Source of the DNA: Providencia alcalifaciens DSM 30120
Lineage (GTDB): Bacteria > Pseudomonadota > Gammaproteobacteria > Enterobacterales > Enterobacteriaceae
NCBI RefSeq assembly: GCF_000173415.1
Contig: NZ_ABXW01000053.1
Location: forward strand, 248,001-312,000
Direction: 5' to 3'
DNA length: 64,000 bases
In this document: piece after piece, positions 1 through 8,757 of the stretch
Layout of the letters: every line of letters starts with the position of its first letter
Numbering within the stretch: the stretch's first letter is position 1
Made by a program: the position numbers and the translations under genes
Notes under the pieces: generated by a model
Seen by the model: the letters and a program-made list of their open reading frames with translations, nothing else
Told to the model about the DNA's origin: nothing
The model's database searches: none

Positions 1-135
1 CGCTGTTTTAAAATCTTTGGGAGCACCGTTACCAAAGTCATAATCGGACCCGATTATAATTTGAGCACCCGCATCACCACGACTTGCCGTTGCGAAGTTT
101 TAATTTTTAATCCATGCAATATCAGAGTAATTCAT
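1..135 (-). pseudogene. Sel1-like repeat protein, broken 5' fragment running off the window
   Basis: Read on the minus strand from an ATG at 135, the frame meets a TAA at 100-102 after 11 codons. It then stays open to the edge, encoding a stretch with the Sel1/TPR-like spacing (GDAGAQ, then G.DYDFGNGAP, then KDFKTA). Sel1 repeats normally read A..GDA.AQ..LG..Y..G.GVP.D...A, so the match is good but only one repeat is visible. No start codon with a ribosome binding site precedes the repeat after the stop. It is either a decayed gene or the end of a longer frame outside the window. Confidence 0.4.
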
Positions 136-275
136 ATAGCACAAGTAGCTGATTTGAATTGTAAATACAATATACTTACTTGTAGTAATTAAACAATAAT
201 AGACACCAGCAATAAAAAGTTGGATATTTTATACATCAATATCCAACTCATTTTAAAAAAATAGAAAGTAAGGTA

Positions 276-1655
276 TTACGCTCTACCTATATCTTTTAAA
301 CGATTTCCTTCCATTAATTTTCTTTCTATTTGTTCAAGCGCCACATTTTTAGTCTCAGGCACATAATATAATGTGATGACAATAAATATAATATTAAATA
401 TTGAATAAATCCAAAATGTATTTGTATCTCCTAACAATGATAACAATGTTAAGAATGTCGCACTCACTAACATATTAGCCACCCAGTTCGCAGTCGTTGA
501 ACATGTTATTCCAAAATCTCTGCCTTTTAATGGCTGAATTTCAGAGCAAAGAACCCATATGATAGGACCCGCGCTAACCGCAAAACCGATGATAAATAAT
601 AATAATAACGATACACTAATATATTGTAAAAATAGAGTATGTGTTTGATAAGACAGTATATGAGCAAGTAATGCTATACTGATAGCCATAACAGAAAACC
701 CAGCTAATAATAGTTTTTTCCTACCAAAACGGTCAACTATTGCTATAGCAAATAATGTCGCAATTACATTAACAATACCGACTAAAACGGTTCCATACAT
801 TTGCTGAGAAGTAGAAGCAAATCCAGCTAAAGAAAATATTTTAGGCGCATAATACATAATTACATTTATGCCGGTAAGTTGTTGCATAAATTGCAATGAA
901 ATACCTAAAAATACACTTCTTCGAAAATTTCTATTATCTCTAAATAAATTAAATCCCGATTGTTTCACTTTTAAGCTATTGAGAATATCACCAAGTTCTT
1001 GTTCTACTTCCTCTTTGGACTCACGTAATTTGAATAATATTTTTTTAGCTTCTTCAACTTTATTTTTGCTTGCTAACCAACGTGGACTTTCAGGTAAAAA
1101 TGTAACACCAAAAAATAATAATACAGCTGGAATCGCCGTAATCCCTAACATCCAACGCCAAGCATGATCATAACTAAAACCCGTATCTGATATAAAAGCT
1201 AATAATATACCGATAGTAATCATTAGTTGGTACATAGAAATCATGCCACCCCTGATTTTCTTAGGGGCAATCTCAGATAAATAGGCAGGAGTTGTAAATG
1301 AAGATATACCAATCGCGAGGCCTAATATAACTCTAGAAAATATAAGAAAATAAGCATTTAGTGATAGTGAAGAACCTAAAGCTCCAATTATAAATAATAC
1401 AGAGCTAATAATTAGACTTTTCCTTCTTCCATTACGAGATGAAAGCCACCCACTCATCAATGCACCCAATGCAGCACCTAACATCATAGAGCTAACAATA
1501 AATTCTTGTAATGTTGACGAGATTTCAAAATCTCGGCTAATAAATGGAAGCGCTCCTGAAATTACTCCGGTATCTAACCCAAAGAATAGTCCTGCAAGCG
1601 CAGCTAATAATCCAACAAAAAACACCATGACATTTATCGAATGTTTTGTTTTCAT
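276..1655 (-). CDS. galP: GalP-type sugar:proton symporter (MFS sugar porter)
   Basis: A 459-residue inner-membrane transporter of the major facilitator superfamily, sugar porter branch, with about 12 hydrophobic segments. It shows the family signatures: GLDTGVISGALPFI in TM1, a GRRKSL loop 2-3 motif, PESPRW before the central loop, QQLTGINVIMYYAP in TM7 and VPETK at the C terminus. The sequence follows E. coli GalP closely, including SEIQPLKGRDFGIT, so glucose or galactose import with protons is expected. It is last in a minus-strand series after the glucokinase, gnd and zwf genes, separated from zwf by about 160 bp, so it may have its own promoter. The context suggests glucose delivered to a kinase and then the oxidative pentose phosphate steps. 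Confidence 0.9.
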   Translation of the reverse strand: MKTKHSINVMVFFVGLLAALAGLFFGLDTGVISGALPFISRDFEISSTLQEFIVSSMMLGAALGALMSGWLSSRNGRRKSLIISSVLFIIGALGSSLSLNAYFLIFSRVILGLAIGISSFTTPAYLSEIAPKKIRGGMISMYQLMITIGILLAFISDTGFSYDHAWRWMLGITAIPAVLLFFGVTFLPESPRWLASKNKVEEAKKILFKLRESKEEVEQELGDILNSLKVKQSGFNLFRDNRNFRRSVFLGISLQFMQQLTGINVIMYYAPKIFSLAGFASTSQQMYGTVLVGIVNVIATLFAIAIVDRFGRKKLLLAGFSVMAISIALLAHILSYQTHTLFLQYISVSLLLLFIIGFAVSAGPIIWVLCSEIQPLKGRDFGITCSTTANWVANMLVSATFLTLLSLLGDTNTFWIYSIFNIIFIVITLYYVPETKNVALEQIERKLMEGNRLKDIGRA

Positions 1656-1812
1656 TATAAAATCATCCTGTTATTAATATATTTCATCGTTGATTTCACT
1701 AATTAAATCAATAATTACTTACAATTCGAATAAACCTTAATTTTATAAAATACAGTAAAAATATTTTCCTGTTATGTACATGTAAAATTAAAAATTCACA
1801 AAAAAATATATT

Positions 1813-3249
1813 TCATTGATTACCATAATTAATTGAACGCCAAGAATGATTTTTTTGCATTATTTTATTCTGAGAGTTAGGTCCTTCCGTTCCTGCCTGA
1901 TAAAGGTCAGGTTCTCCATGACGCCACGATTTTATAATTGGCTCAATGACTCGCCATGCCCACTCAACCTCATCGAATCGTAAAAAGTTACTTTTCTCTC
2001 CCTTTAAAGCATCTAATATTAATTGCTCATAAGCAGATACTTCGTATTCTCCCGCATGAGTATAAGGTGCAGTGAGTTCTATATTATGTGTATTTAACTT
2101 CATCCCAGGTAACTTAGCTGTCACCTGCATATCTATTTGTAGATTAGGAAGTAATCTAAAAACCAGCCAATTATTGTCAACGCTGATATCGTCAGGCAGT
2201 GCTTCTGATGGACCTTTAAATTGAATTGCTATTTCTGCATAATTGCGAGCTAATCTCTTTCCACTACGTAAATAAAAAGGCACACCTCTCCAGCGCCAAT
2301 TATCAATATCTATCCGTAATGCAGCGAAAGTTTCTGTATTACTATTGGCAGGAATCCCTATTTCATCGCGGTAAGAAATGGTGTCTTTATCATTTATTTT
2401 TCCAGCTGTATATTGTCCTCTTGCAGCCCAAGTATCTACATTTGTATCGTTCACCAATCGAATTGATTTTAATATTTCAACTTTATGATCTCTAAGTATT
2501 TCACTATCCCAATGTCCTAATGGTTCAATTGCGGTCAATGTTAATAACTGCATTAAGTGATTTTGCAGCATATCCCTCATCGCACCTGCATGGTCATAGT
2601 AAACGGATCTATTTTCAACCCCCAGAGTTTCGGCATAGGTAATTTGTACTTGTTCAATATGTTCAGAACACCATATAGGCGCTAATACACGATTAGCGAA
2701 ACGAAAAATCATCAGGTTGAGAGTGGCTTCTTTACCTAAAAAGTGGTCAATCCTATAGACTTGAGATTCATTCCAATAAGAATGAATTTGACTATGTAAA
2801 AACTGTGCCGAATCTAAATCAGTGCCAAATGGCTTTTCAATTAAAATACGCCGCCAATAACTTGAGGATTCTATTGATAGACCAGCTTCTCCAATTTTAA
2901 CTGCGGCTTTAGCAAATAACGTAGGTGGTAGTGCTAAATAAAAAAGAGCTGAGCCATCAATTTTTTTACTTAAAGTAGCCAGATCTTTTACATCAAGTGA
3001 ACCACTAATAAAGCTCAAACACTTGCTGAAACTAATCCATTTTTCATCATCAAAATCAAGAACAAACTCACTAAGCGCATCATGAACATGCTCAATAAAA
3101 TCGTTATCATTCCATTGATCGCATGAGTATCCAATTATATTTAATTTAGAAATCAAACCTAACTGATGCAATCTAAATAACGAAGGCATTAAAAGTCTTT
3201 TGGTCAAATCGCCGCTAGCACCTAGAATAACTAAAGATAATGGTTTCAT
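1813..3249 (-). CDS. zwf: Glucose-6-phosphate 1-dehydrogenase
   Basis: Oxidises glucose 6-phosphate to 6-phosphoglucono-lactone with NAD(P), the first oxidative pentose phosphate step, in the cytoplasm. The 478-residue protein starts with the Rossmann motif GASGDLTKRL (residues 10-19) and carries the active-site motif RIDHFLGKE with its catalytic His, and the substrate-site segment RNYAEIAIQFK. Length is near the family norm (about 490). It overlaps the upstream gnd by 4 nt (ATGA), so the two are translationally coupled. This copy sits in a glucose module rather than in an edd/eda setting, and may be a second zwf in the genome. I cannot test that here. Confidence 0.93.
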   Translation of the reverse strand: MKPLSLVILGASGDLTKRLLMPSLFRLHQLGLISKLNIIGYSCDQWNDNDFIEHVHDALSEFVLDFDDEKWISFSKCLSFISGSLDVKDLATLSKKIDGSALFYLALPPTLFAKAAVKIGEAGLSIESSSYWRRILIEKPFGTDLDSAQFLHSQIHSYWNESQVYRIDHFLGKEATLNLMIFRFANRVLAPIWCSEHIEQVQITYAETLGVENRSVYYDHAGAMRDMLQNHLMQLLTLTAIEPLGHWDSEILRDHKVEILKSIRLVNDTNVDTWAARGQYTAGKINDKDTISYRDEIGIPANSNTETFAALRIDIDNWRWRGVPFYLRSGKRLARNYAEIAIQFKGPSEALPDDISVDNNWLVFRLLPNLQIDMQVTAKLPGMKLNTHNIELTAPYTHAGEYEVSAYEQLILDALKGEKSNFLRFDEVEWAWRVIEPIIKSWRHGEPDLYQAGTEGPNSQNKIMQKNHSWRSINYGNQ

Positions 3250-4295
3250 TTTTCACCACCATTTAATGTGTTTTTTTCTTGGTGACCACCAAAAGCATGA
3301 CGCATTGCAGATTGTACTCTGTTTGAAAATGAATCGCTTTGCTGTGAAAAGAAACGAGAATATAATGCGGTCGTTAATACTGGTGTTGGTACACCCAAGT
3401 CAATCGCAGCAATAGATGTCCAACGCCCCTCGCCTGAGTCAGAAACTTTTCCGGTATAGTTATCTAAGTCTTCTGAGAAAAACATTTCTTGTGCAATCAA
3501 ATCTAACAACCAAGAACTAATCACACTTCCTCTTCGCCAAAGCTCACTAATATCTTTTAATGGTAATTCATATTTATAATTCATCGGGGATTCAAGGGGG
3601 GCTGTTTCCGCATCCACATCTGTTTTATCTAATCCTTGGTTGGCATGCTTTAAAATACTAAACCCCTCTGCATATGCTGCCATTAATCCATATTCAATGC
3701 CATTATGGACCATTTTCACAAAATGCCCTGCGCCATTCTCTCCACAATATAAATATCCATTCTCTGCGGGTGATGGCTCATTTTCACGTCCTTGAGTCCT
3801 TTTAGCACCTGAAACTCCAGGCGCTAAAGCTTTGAATACGGGTTCAAGGAATTCATACTCGTTTTTGGATCCACCTATCATGAGACAATATCCTCGTTTC
3901 TCCCCCCAAACGCCACCGCTAACACCCACATCTAAATAATTTATACCGTCATTTTTTAATTCATTTGCTCTACGGATATCGTCAGTAAAATGAGAGTTCC
4001 CACCATCGATAATAGTGTCACCATTTTTTAAGTATGGTTTAAGTTCAGTAATAACCGTATCAACGATGCCTGCCGGAAGCATTAACCATATTTGTTTAGG
4101 TTCAGATAAACTTTCAATAAAATTATTTAAATTTGTTGTAAACTTTATTTTTTGGGGTATGTTCGCTTGAGCTTCAATATTCTTGTCATAAACTACACAT
4201 GAAATACCAGAACAAGAAATACGTCTAACCATCGCAGCGCCCATTCTTCCTACACCGATAAAACCTATTTGTTTTTTCATATTCATCTTATTCAT
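3246..4295 (-). CDS. 6-phosphogluconate dehydrogenase, decarboxylating, short type
   Basis: Converts 6-phosphogluconate to ribulose 5-phosphate, CO2 and NAD(P)H. The 349-residue protein has an N-terminal Rossmann fold (IGFIGVGRMGAAMVRR, residues 11-26), the substrate motif DVGVSGGVWGEKRGY and the catalytic helix GHFVKMVHNGIEYG, with Lys and His as in the family. It is well below the about 468 residues of enterobacterial Gnd and matches the short class related to YqeC/GntZ, which often prefers NAD. The start overlaps the end of the glucokinase gene by 8 nt, and the stop overlaps zwf by 4 nt, showing a tight operon. ATG codons at 4295 and 4280 are both possible starts. Confidence 0.88.
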   Translation of the reverse strand: MNKMNMKKQIGFIGVGRMGAAMVRRISCSGISCVVYDKNIEAQANIPQKIKFTTNLNNFIESLSEPKQIWLMLPAGIVDTVITELKPYLKNGDTIIDGGNSHFTDDIRRANELKNDGINYLDVGVSGGVWGEKRGYCLMIGGSKNEYEFLEPVFKALAPGVSGAKRTQGRENEPSPAENGYLYCGENGAGHFVKMVHNGIEYGLMAAYAEGFSILKHANQGLDKTDVDAETAPLESPMNYKYELPLKDISELWRRGSVISSWLLDLIAQEMFFSEDLDNYTGKVSDSGEGRWTSIAAIDLGVPTPVLTTALYSRFFSQQSDSFSNRVQSAMRHAFGGHQEKNTLNGGEK

Positions 4296-4976
4296 TCCAC
4301 ATTTTCATTCCACCAATAAATGCTTTATCATTACCACCTCTTCTAACATATTCAGGCAGATTATTAAGTCTTACTACGTTGCCGCCACCAAGAACAATAT
4401 AATCTGGCATGAATACCTGATAGAAATCATCGGTAATATTTAAAACCTCATCTTCCCAATTTTTATTCCCATTTTTTTGTCGGTAAGCATCGCAAGTAAA
4501 ATATTCATAATTATGATCTAAATAATTAAGGTGTCCTAATTCTAGAGAGATAACTTCATTATTCACGACCAAGCTACTACCTAATCCTGTCCCCAATCCT
4601 AAAAAAAGCATTTTCCCGCCATCGTAGCTTCCTGTCGCTTGCATTGCGGCATCATTGATTATCTTAACAGGACAGTTAAATGCAGATTCCAAATCAAAGT
4701 TCACCCATCCATAACCTAGATTAGCAGGCTCTTTCATTATTCGATTTTCAATAATTGGTGATGGGAAACCAATGCTAACACCCGCGTAATGAGAAAAAGA
4801 AAGATTTTCATTTAATTCATGGATAAACTTTTGTGGTGTCATTGAAAGACCTGATTTTATTTTTATCACATTATTTAAATCAGAAGAATAAACCTTAATG
4901 AAAGTTCCACCTATATCAATAACTAAGATATTTCTTTTTTAAAGAAATATTGAACATTCTGATTGGATGATGCCAT
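4288..4976 (-). pseudogene. ROK-family glucokinase (polyphosphate glucokinase-like), 1-nt frameshift near the 5' end
   Basis: A ROK sugar kinase expected to phosphorylate glucose, first gene of the glucose operon. The reading frame carries the ROK phosphate-binding motif DIGGTFIK, INDAAMQATGSYDGG around the catalytic Asp, and the GLGTGLGSS loop, then ends overlapping gnd. That frame has a TAA just before the DIGGT segment and no ATG. The best start is the ATG at 4974-4976, 8 nt after a strong GGAGG, but it is in another frame and stops at TAG. One extra A in the A6 run (4935-4940, minus strand) would join both into a 229-residue protein beginning MASSNQNVQYFFKK. An internal GTG at 4869 would lose the phosphate-binding motif and is unlikely to be a real start. 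A true mutation, a slippage site and an assembly error are all possible. Confidence 0.72.
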
Positions 4977-4992
4977 CAACAATCCCTCCATA

Positions 4993-5026
4993 TTTCAATT
5001 TCAATTTCAATTTCAATTTCAATTTC
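4993..5026. repeat. Hexanucleotide tandem repeat (TTTCAA)5 plus a partial copy
   Basis: Five perfect copies of TTTCAA and a partial sixth stand directly upstream of the ribosome binding site of the ROK glucokinase gene (minus-strand unit TTGAAA). On the minus strand the unit resembles a -35 hexamer. Because the repeat is in the leader or promoter, copy-number changes would alter spacing rather than frame. No other tandem repeat of this kind was seen in the window. Confidence 0.85.
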
Positions 5027-6164
5027 ACATAAAAATTTCAAAATAAACATTTAAATAGACATGACCAGCCTAATAAATTTAAAATTTATTTACTAATATA
5101 TTCAATAAATCCAATTTTAAATTGAGGACAATAAAAAATTAAGATTAGATCATCAAAAAACATTTAATTTAATAATACAAATTTATCTATCGATTGAAAG
5201 AAGAAATACAAACCTGTTGATGAATCATTTAATATAATACACGACCACCACATCATAATAAGACTATTACAATAGTATAATGAGATTGAAAATTAATTAC
5301 ATTAATAGTCTCGACTTATGAAGTTAACAACTTAATATAAACGTCAAAACAAAAAGTTATTTATGATATATTCCTCTATATAATGCATGTTTTTGAAAAT
5401 AAAATTTTGAAGAAGTATTATTAAGAGTATGATAACAATTAATAATTTTATTAGCTTCGTAAAATTATACATATATAACGTATCTCTTCTAAAATACTAA
5501 AAAATGATTTTATTTTTCAATTTTATCATAAAAACAAAGAATTAGATCATCAAAAATCCGATTGCTTGAAGCATATCGAATAACTTCTGATTCACCTTCT
5601 CTGCTAAAGCCATCGTTAAACAATGACATCAATATTGTATGTCACTCGTTTTCTTTAATGGGTACTGGCTACGTTTGTCGTTTTCAACCTTAACAGTCTT
5701 TGTAGCGATAACATTACCTGTGACTGCTTTAGCTATTTCAGAGACTGTCATGACTATTCTTAATATTGTGAACTTCGCTAATTTTACATTTCTCATTTCT
5801 GACTTTTTATGTTAATACCATCACAAAATAAAATATTTAAGCTATTAATAAATATAAAATACAAGTTGAACACCAAATATACAGATAATAACTCTAATGA
5901 TGAGGGAGAAGTTAAACATTAACTTAGCCATGATGATGCGACATAATCCTTTGTAAATATATAACAAATTGATTACATTAAACTTTATGGGGTCGATAAA
6001 ATGAAAATACCACTAATTACGTAAGCTTAAGTCAGCCACAAAACAGAATAGCAAGAGTTGGTCATCTCTTCAGTGGCCAATGGCAATAGATAACAACATG
6101 TTTTTTCATTCATGCTACGGTAATTTATTGGTATTACGGGTACTTGGTAAAATATCAGATGGGT

Positions 6165-6198
6165 AGACAATATGGGCAACTCATCGCCCATATTGTCT
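6165..6198 (-). terminator. Perfect 13-bp inverted repeat after the cytochrome b gene
   Basis: Arms AGACAATATGGGC and GCCCATATTGTCT are separated by 8 nt. The hairpin begins 19 nt beyond the stop of the b561-type cytochrome gene on the minus strand. There is no U-rich tail on either side, so it may protect an mRNA 3' end rather than act as a classic intrinsic terminator. Confidence 0.5.
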
Positions 6199-6217
6199 AT
6201 GAGAGTATCAAATAAGC

Positions 6218-6784
6218 CTATTTACTTTTCTTCCAAATGACAAAATGAATAATGCCTAAGCCACCATGACCATAAATATAAATCTCAATTAAAATCGTAA
6301 GTGATTTATGAATACTCCTAGCCTCTAATGCAAGTGGAGACTGCTGTAACCATAGAATAAACCATGCAATACCCGACAAAATAACAATTGATAAAGCACC
6401 TAGTCCTAACCCTTGAACTGTTGCGGCGAGTCCTTTAGGAGAGCTGTCTGGTAGCTTTTTAGCTAAAAGAGAATTTACATCTTCTTTGATTTGTTTAAAG
6501 TCGCCCCAGAGATAAGGATAAAAATACCTAAGGCCGCGTTGATTAAAGCACGATACAACTAAAAAGAATGTTAAGAAAAAAAGTACAAAACCGGAAACAA
6601 TATGCATCCAAGTGAATAAATAAGTCATATCAAAAAAAGGAGGAACAACTGACTTTGTTCCAGTCATCCAATTACTCACTATGATTTGTAGTATCACCAA
6701 AAGTAAAATTAGCGCATGTAAAACTCTTATTTTTTTAGTTTGGTAAATCCCAAAAAAATCCCAAATTGATTTAAATATGCTCAC
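6218..6784 (-). CDS. Cytochrome b561-type membrane protein
   Basis: A 188-residue protein with four to five hydrophobic helices (about residues 18-38, 55-80, 125-150, 160-182). Candidate heme-ligating histidines are in RVLHAL (H23), FTWMHIVSG (near 61), IHKSL (near 159) and GHGGLGIIHFVIW, the pattern of cytochrome b561/b6-like quinol-linked proteins. The start is a GTG preceded by GGGGAG at 5 nt. It stands beside the Moco aldehyde dehydrogenase maturation genes, so it could pass electrons between the periplasmic cytochrome c and the quinone pool. That link is inference. It is transcribed in the same direction as the XdhC-like gene, about 190 bp downstream. Confidence 0.7.
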   Translation of the reverse strand: MSIFKSIWDFFGIYQTKKIRVLHALILLLVILQIIVSNWMTGTKSVVPPFFDMTYLFTWMHIVSGFVLFFLTFFLVVSCFNQRGLRYFYPYLWGDFKQIKEDVNSLLAKKLPDSSPKGLAATVQGLGLGALSIVILSGIAWFILWLQQSPLALEARSIHKSLTILIEIYIYGHGGLGIIHFVIWKKSK

Positions 6785-6977
6785 AATAACTCCCCTTTTT
6801 TATAATTATTCGATCGGATATAGCTTTATAGCTTATAACCCATTTGTTATATAGGCTTAAGCCCTAATCATAGAACACCTTATATCAAAAACCGCGGACA
6901 TCTAGTGGTTGATTATGACCTTTCTTTTGTGATGAACGCCCAACTATTAGGGTCACTTACATTCATGGGCTTTAATA

Positions 6978-7964
6978 TTAATGGCTCCGGCTCGTTGCAA
7001 GCTCCCGCCCATTCTTATGAGCCACAATGTCCGCCATAATGGCTAACGCAATCTCGGGAGGTGTTTTACTGCCAATTGGGATACCGATAGGCGCATGGAT
7101 CTGGTCTAGCATTTCAACCGTCAAGCCGCCTGAATTTAATAACCGCTCACGACGCTTAGCGCTGGTTCGGGTTGATCCCATGGCGCCAATATAAAATGCA
7201 GAGGTATTAACCGCTTCCATCAAGGTTAAATCATCAATGCGCGGATCATGGGTCAACGACACAATGGCGGTATTGGATGCGCTTGGATTTTCTTCTAAAA
7301 AACGAGCCGGAAATATTTTTTTAATCTCGACTTGTTCTGCAATTTGTCCCGCAAAACGCAATAACTCATCATCTCTATGCTCACAAATAATCACTTCAAA
7401 ACCGAGCGTCACCGCAAAGTTTGCACAATACACCCCAACATTAGAAATGCCGGCAATAATCAGTTTTGGCGGTGCCATGATATAAAACTGAATATCATCA
7501 CCGTTGCGCTCAATCTGAGTAGGATGTTGTGAGTTTGGAACCGTTGTAATCTCACTCATATTAGGTAACGTGAGTTTCTTGATAATTGCCGTATAGCCAA
7601 GTAATGCAGTTTGAATTTGTGTGAGATATTGGTAAGAACGTTCATTACAGGGTAAATACTCGATAAGAACATCTAAACTCCCTTCACACGGTAAATTCAC
7701 TTTGGCTTCCACGCCCCCCTGACCATAGCGAACAACTTGGCTATTTTCTAAGTAGTGTCCTTGTTGAATACGTTGAAGAAAATCCTCCTCAATACATCCA
7801 CCAGAGAGCGATCCCGTATAGCTCCCATCTCCCTTAGCGACTAACAGCGATCCTGGGCTTCGTGGTGAAGAGCCATAAGTATTTAGTACCGTACATAACC
7901 AAACTGGCTCCACCTTGATCCAGCGAATAGCTTGAGAGATAACAGAAACATCTTCACGCAGCAT
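6978..7964 (-). CDS. XdhC/CoxI-family molybdenum cofactor insertion protein
   Basis: XdhC-family proteins bind molybdenum cofactor, promote its sulfuration and deliver it to xanthine-oxidase-family enzymes. The 328-residue protein has the N-terminal XdhC_CoxI domain (YGSSPRSPGSLL, then GSLSGGCIEED) and a C-terminal Rossmann-like domain (IIAGISNVGVYCANFA, then FYIGAMGSTRTSAKRRERL, then HAPIGIPIGSKTPPEIA). It lies 19 bp after the MocA-like gene on the same strand and diverges from the dehydrogenase structural genes, so it should be the dedicated chaperone of that enzyme. Confidence 0.88.
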   Translation of the reverse strand: MLREDVSVISQAIRWIKVEPVWLCTVLNTYGSSPRSPGSLLVAKGDGSYTGSLSGGCIEEDFLQRIQQGHYLENSQVVRYGQGGVEAKVNLPCEGSLDVLIEYLPCNERSYQYLTQIQTALLGYTAIIKKLTLPNMSEITTVPNSQHPTQIERNGDDIQFYIMAPPKLIIAGISNVGVYCANFAVTLGFEVIICEHRDDELLRFAGQIAEQVEIKKIFPARFLEENPSASNTAIVSLTHDPRIDDLTLMEAVNTSAFYIGAMGSTRTSAKRRERLLNSGGLTVEMLDQIHAPIGIPIGSKTPPEIALAIMADIVAHKNGRELATSRSH

Positions 7965-7983
7965 ATTGAAATCCTATTCATTT

Positions 7984-8550
7984 TTATTCTTGATTTTTAT
8001 GGGGAAGATAATCAAAGTCTTTAGTGACATTTTCATCGTTTATCTCTATTTCATAAACAAACTGATGTCGTAAGATTGATTTTGCACCATCATCTCCCAC
8101 TAAATGAATTAAATTTTGCCGATATTTTTCTGATATACCGACGGGATGCCCCGGTATATTTTTATATACAGGGCGCACTAATGAGTAATTTTTTAATTCA
8201 TCAGCAATTCGGATAAATATTTCACGGGGTATATAGGGCATATCCCCCAATTGAATTAGCCAGCCATGCCAATTAGGGGTATTTTGCACACCGACTGCAA
8301 TAGACTCACCTAATCCGTAGCTGTTTAACACGGAAAATGGAATATTAAATTGTAAACAATTATTAATAACGCCATCATTATCAGCGCGAGTGACTACATG
8401 AAGAGGCAACCCACTACTCATTGAATTTGAAAGTGTTTTTTCAAAAACCGTTTGTTTATCAAGCAGGTGGTTGAGTTTACTTCCACGTCCTCCAGTGCTT
8501 TGGAAACGCTCACTTTTTCCTGCTGCTAATATTAATATGCCTATATTCAT
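7984..8550 (-). CDS. MobA/MocA-like nucleotidyltransferase for molybdenum cofactor
   Basis: A 188-residue NTP-transferase of the MobA-like superfamily. The nucleotide-binding signature LAAGKSERF is near residue 9, followed by QLGDMPYI (metal and nucleotide site), GHPVG and GDDGAKSIL, all typical of MocA, which adds CMP to molybdopterin for xanthine-oxidase-type enzymes. It is the first gene of the divergent maturation unit (then XdhC). The 207-bp gap to the dehydrogenase large subunit should contain both promoters. Confidence 0.85.
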   Translation of the reverse strand: MNIGILILAAGKSERFQSTGGRGSKLNHLLDKQTVFEKTLSNSMSSGLPLHVVTRADNDGVINNCLQFNIPFSVLNSYGLGESIAVGVQNTPNWHGWLIQLGDMPYIPREIFIRIADELKNYSLVRPVYKNIPGHPVGISEKYRQNLIHLVGDDGAKSILRHQFVYEIEINDENVTKDFDYLPHKNQE

Positions 8551-8757
8551 GGTTTACATTATACATAGTTATATTTATTGTTTATATTATAAATAATATA
8601 TAAGAATGACCACTACAATTATTAGTTGTGATGGTCGCCAATTCTAATCACATTTAGATGAATTATTTTTGGATATATAAAAATTTACATTACGACACTG
8701 GCAATAAAATAAAAAATAATAAATTGAAGCAATGAAAAATAAGTGTAAGGGTATATT

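Larger units (their letters stand above)
4977..6217. other. AT-rich gene-poor interval
   Basis: About 1.2 kb between the glucose operon and the b561 cytochrome gene. It holds the hexamer repeat, a perfect inverted repeat at its right end, and no ORF with a convincing start. The longest noticed is a 55-codon minus-strand frame at 5629-5796, rich in Lys and Val, without a recognisable family. A 28-codon hydrophobic minus-strand frame is also present near 5930. The composition fits decayed DNA or a regulatory region upstream of the sugar operon. Confidence 0.6.

Noticed and set aside
4288-4869. GTG start at 4869 for the ROK kinase
   Set aside because: It would remove the DIGGTFIK phosphate-binding motif that lies just upstream in the same frame, and no ribosome binding site precedes it.
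4935-4951. Programmed -1 frameshift at the A6 run
   Set aside because: The zero frame reads AAA AAA G with T before it, not the A AAA AAG phase needed for efficient tandem slippage. Kept as a possibility only.
5629-5796. 55-codon minus-strand ORF in the AT-rich gap
   Set aside because: No ribosome binding site and no recognisable family; could be chance.
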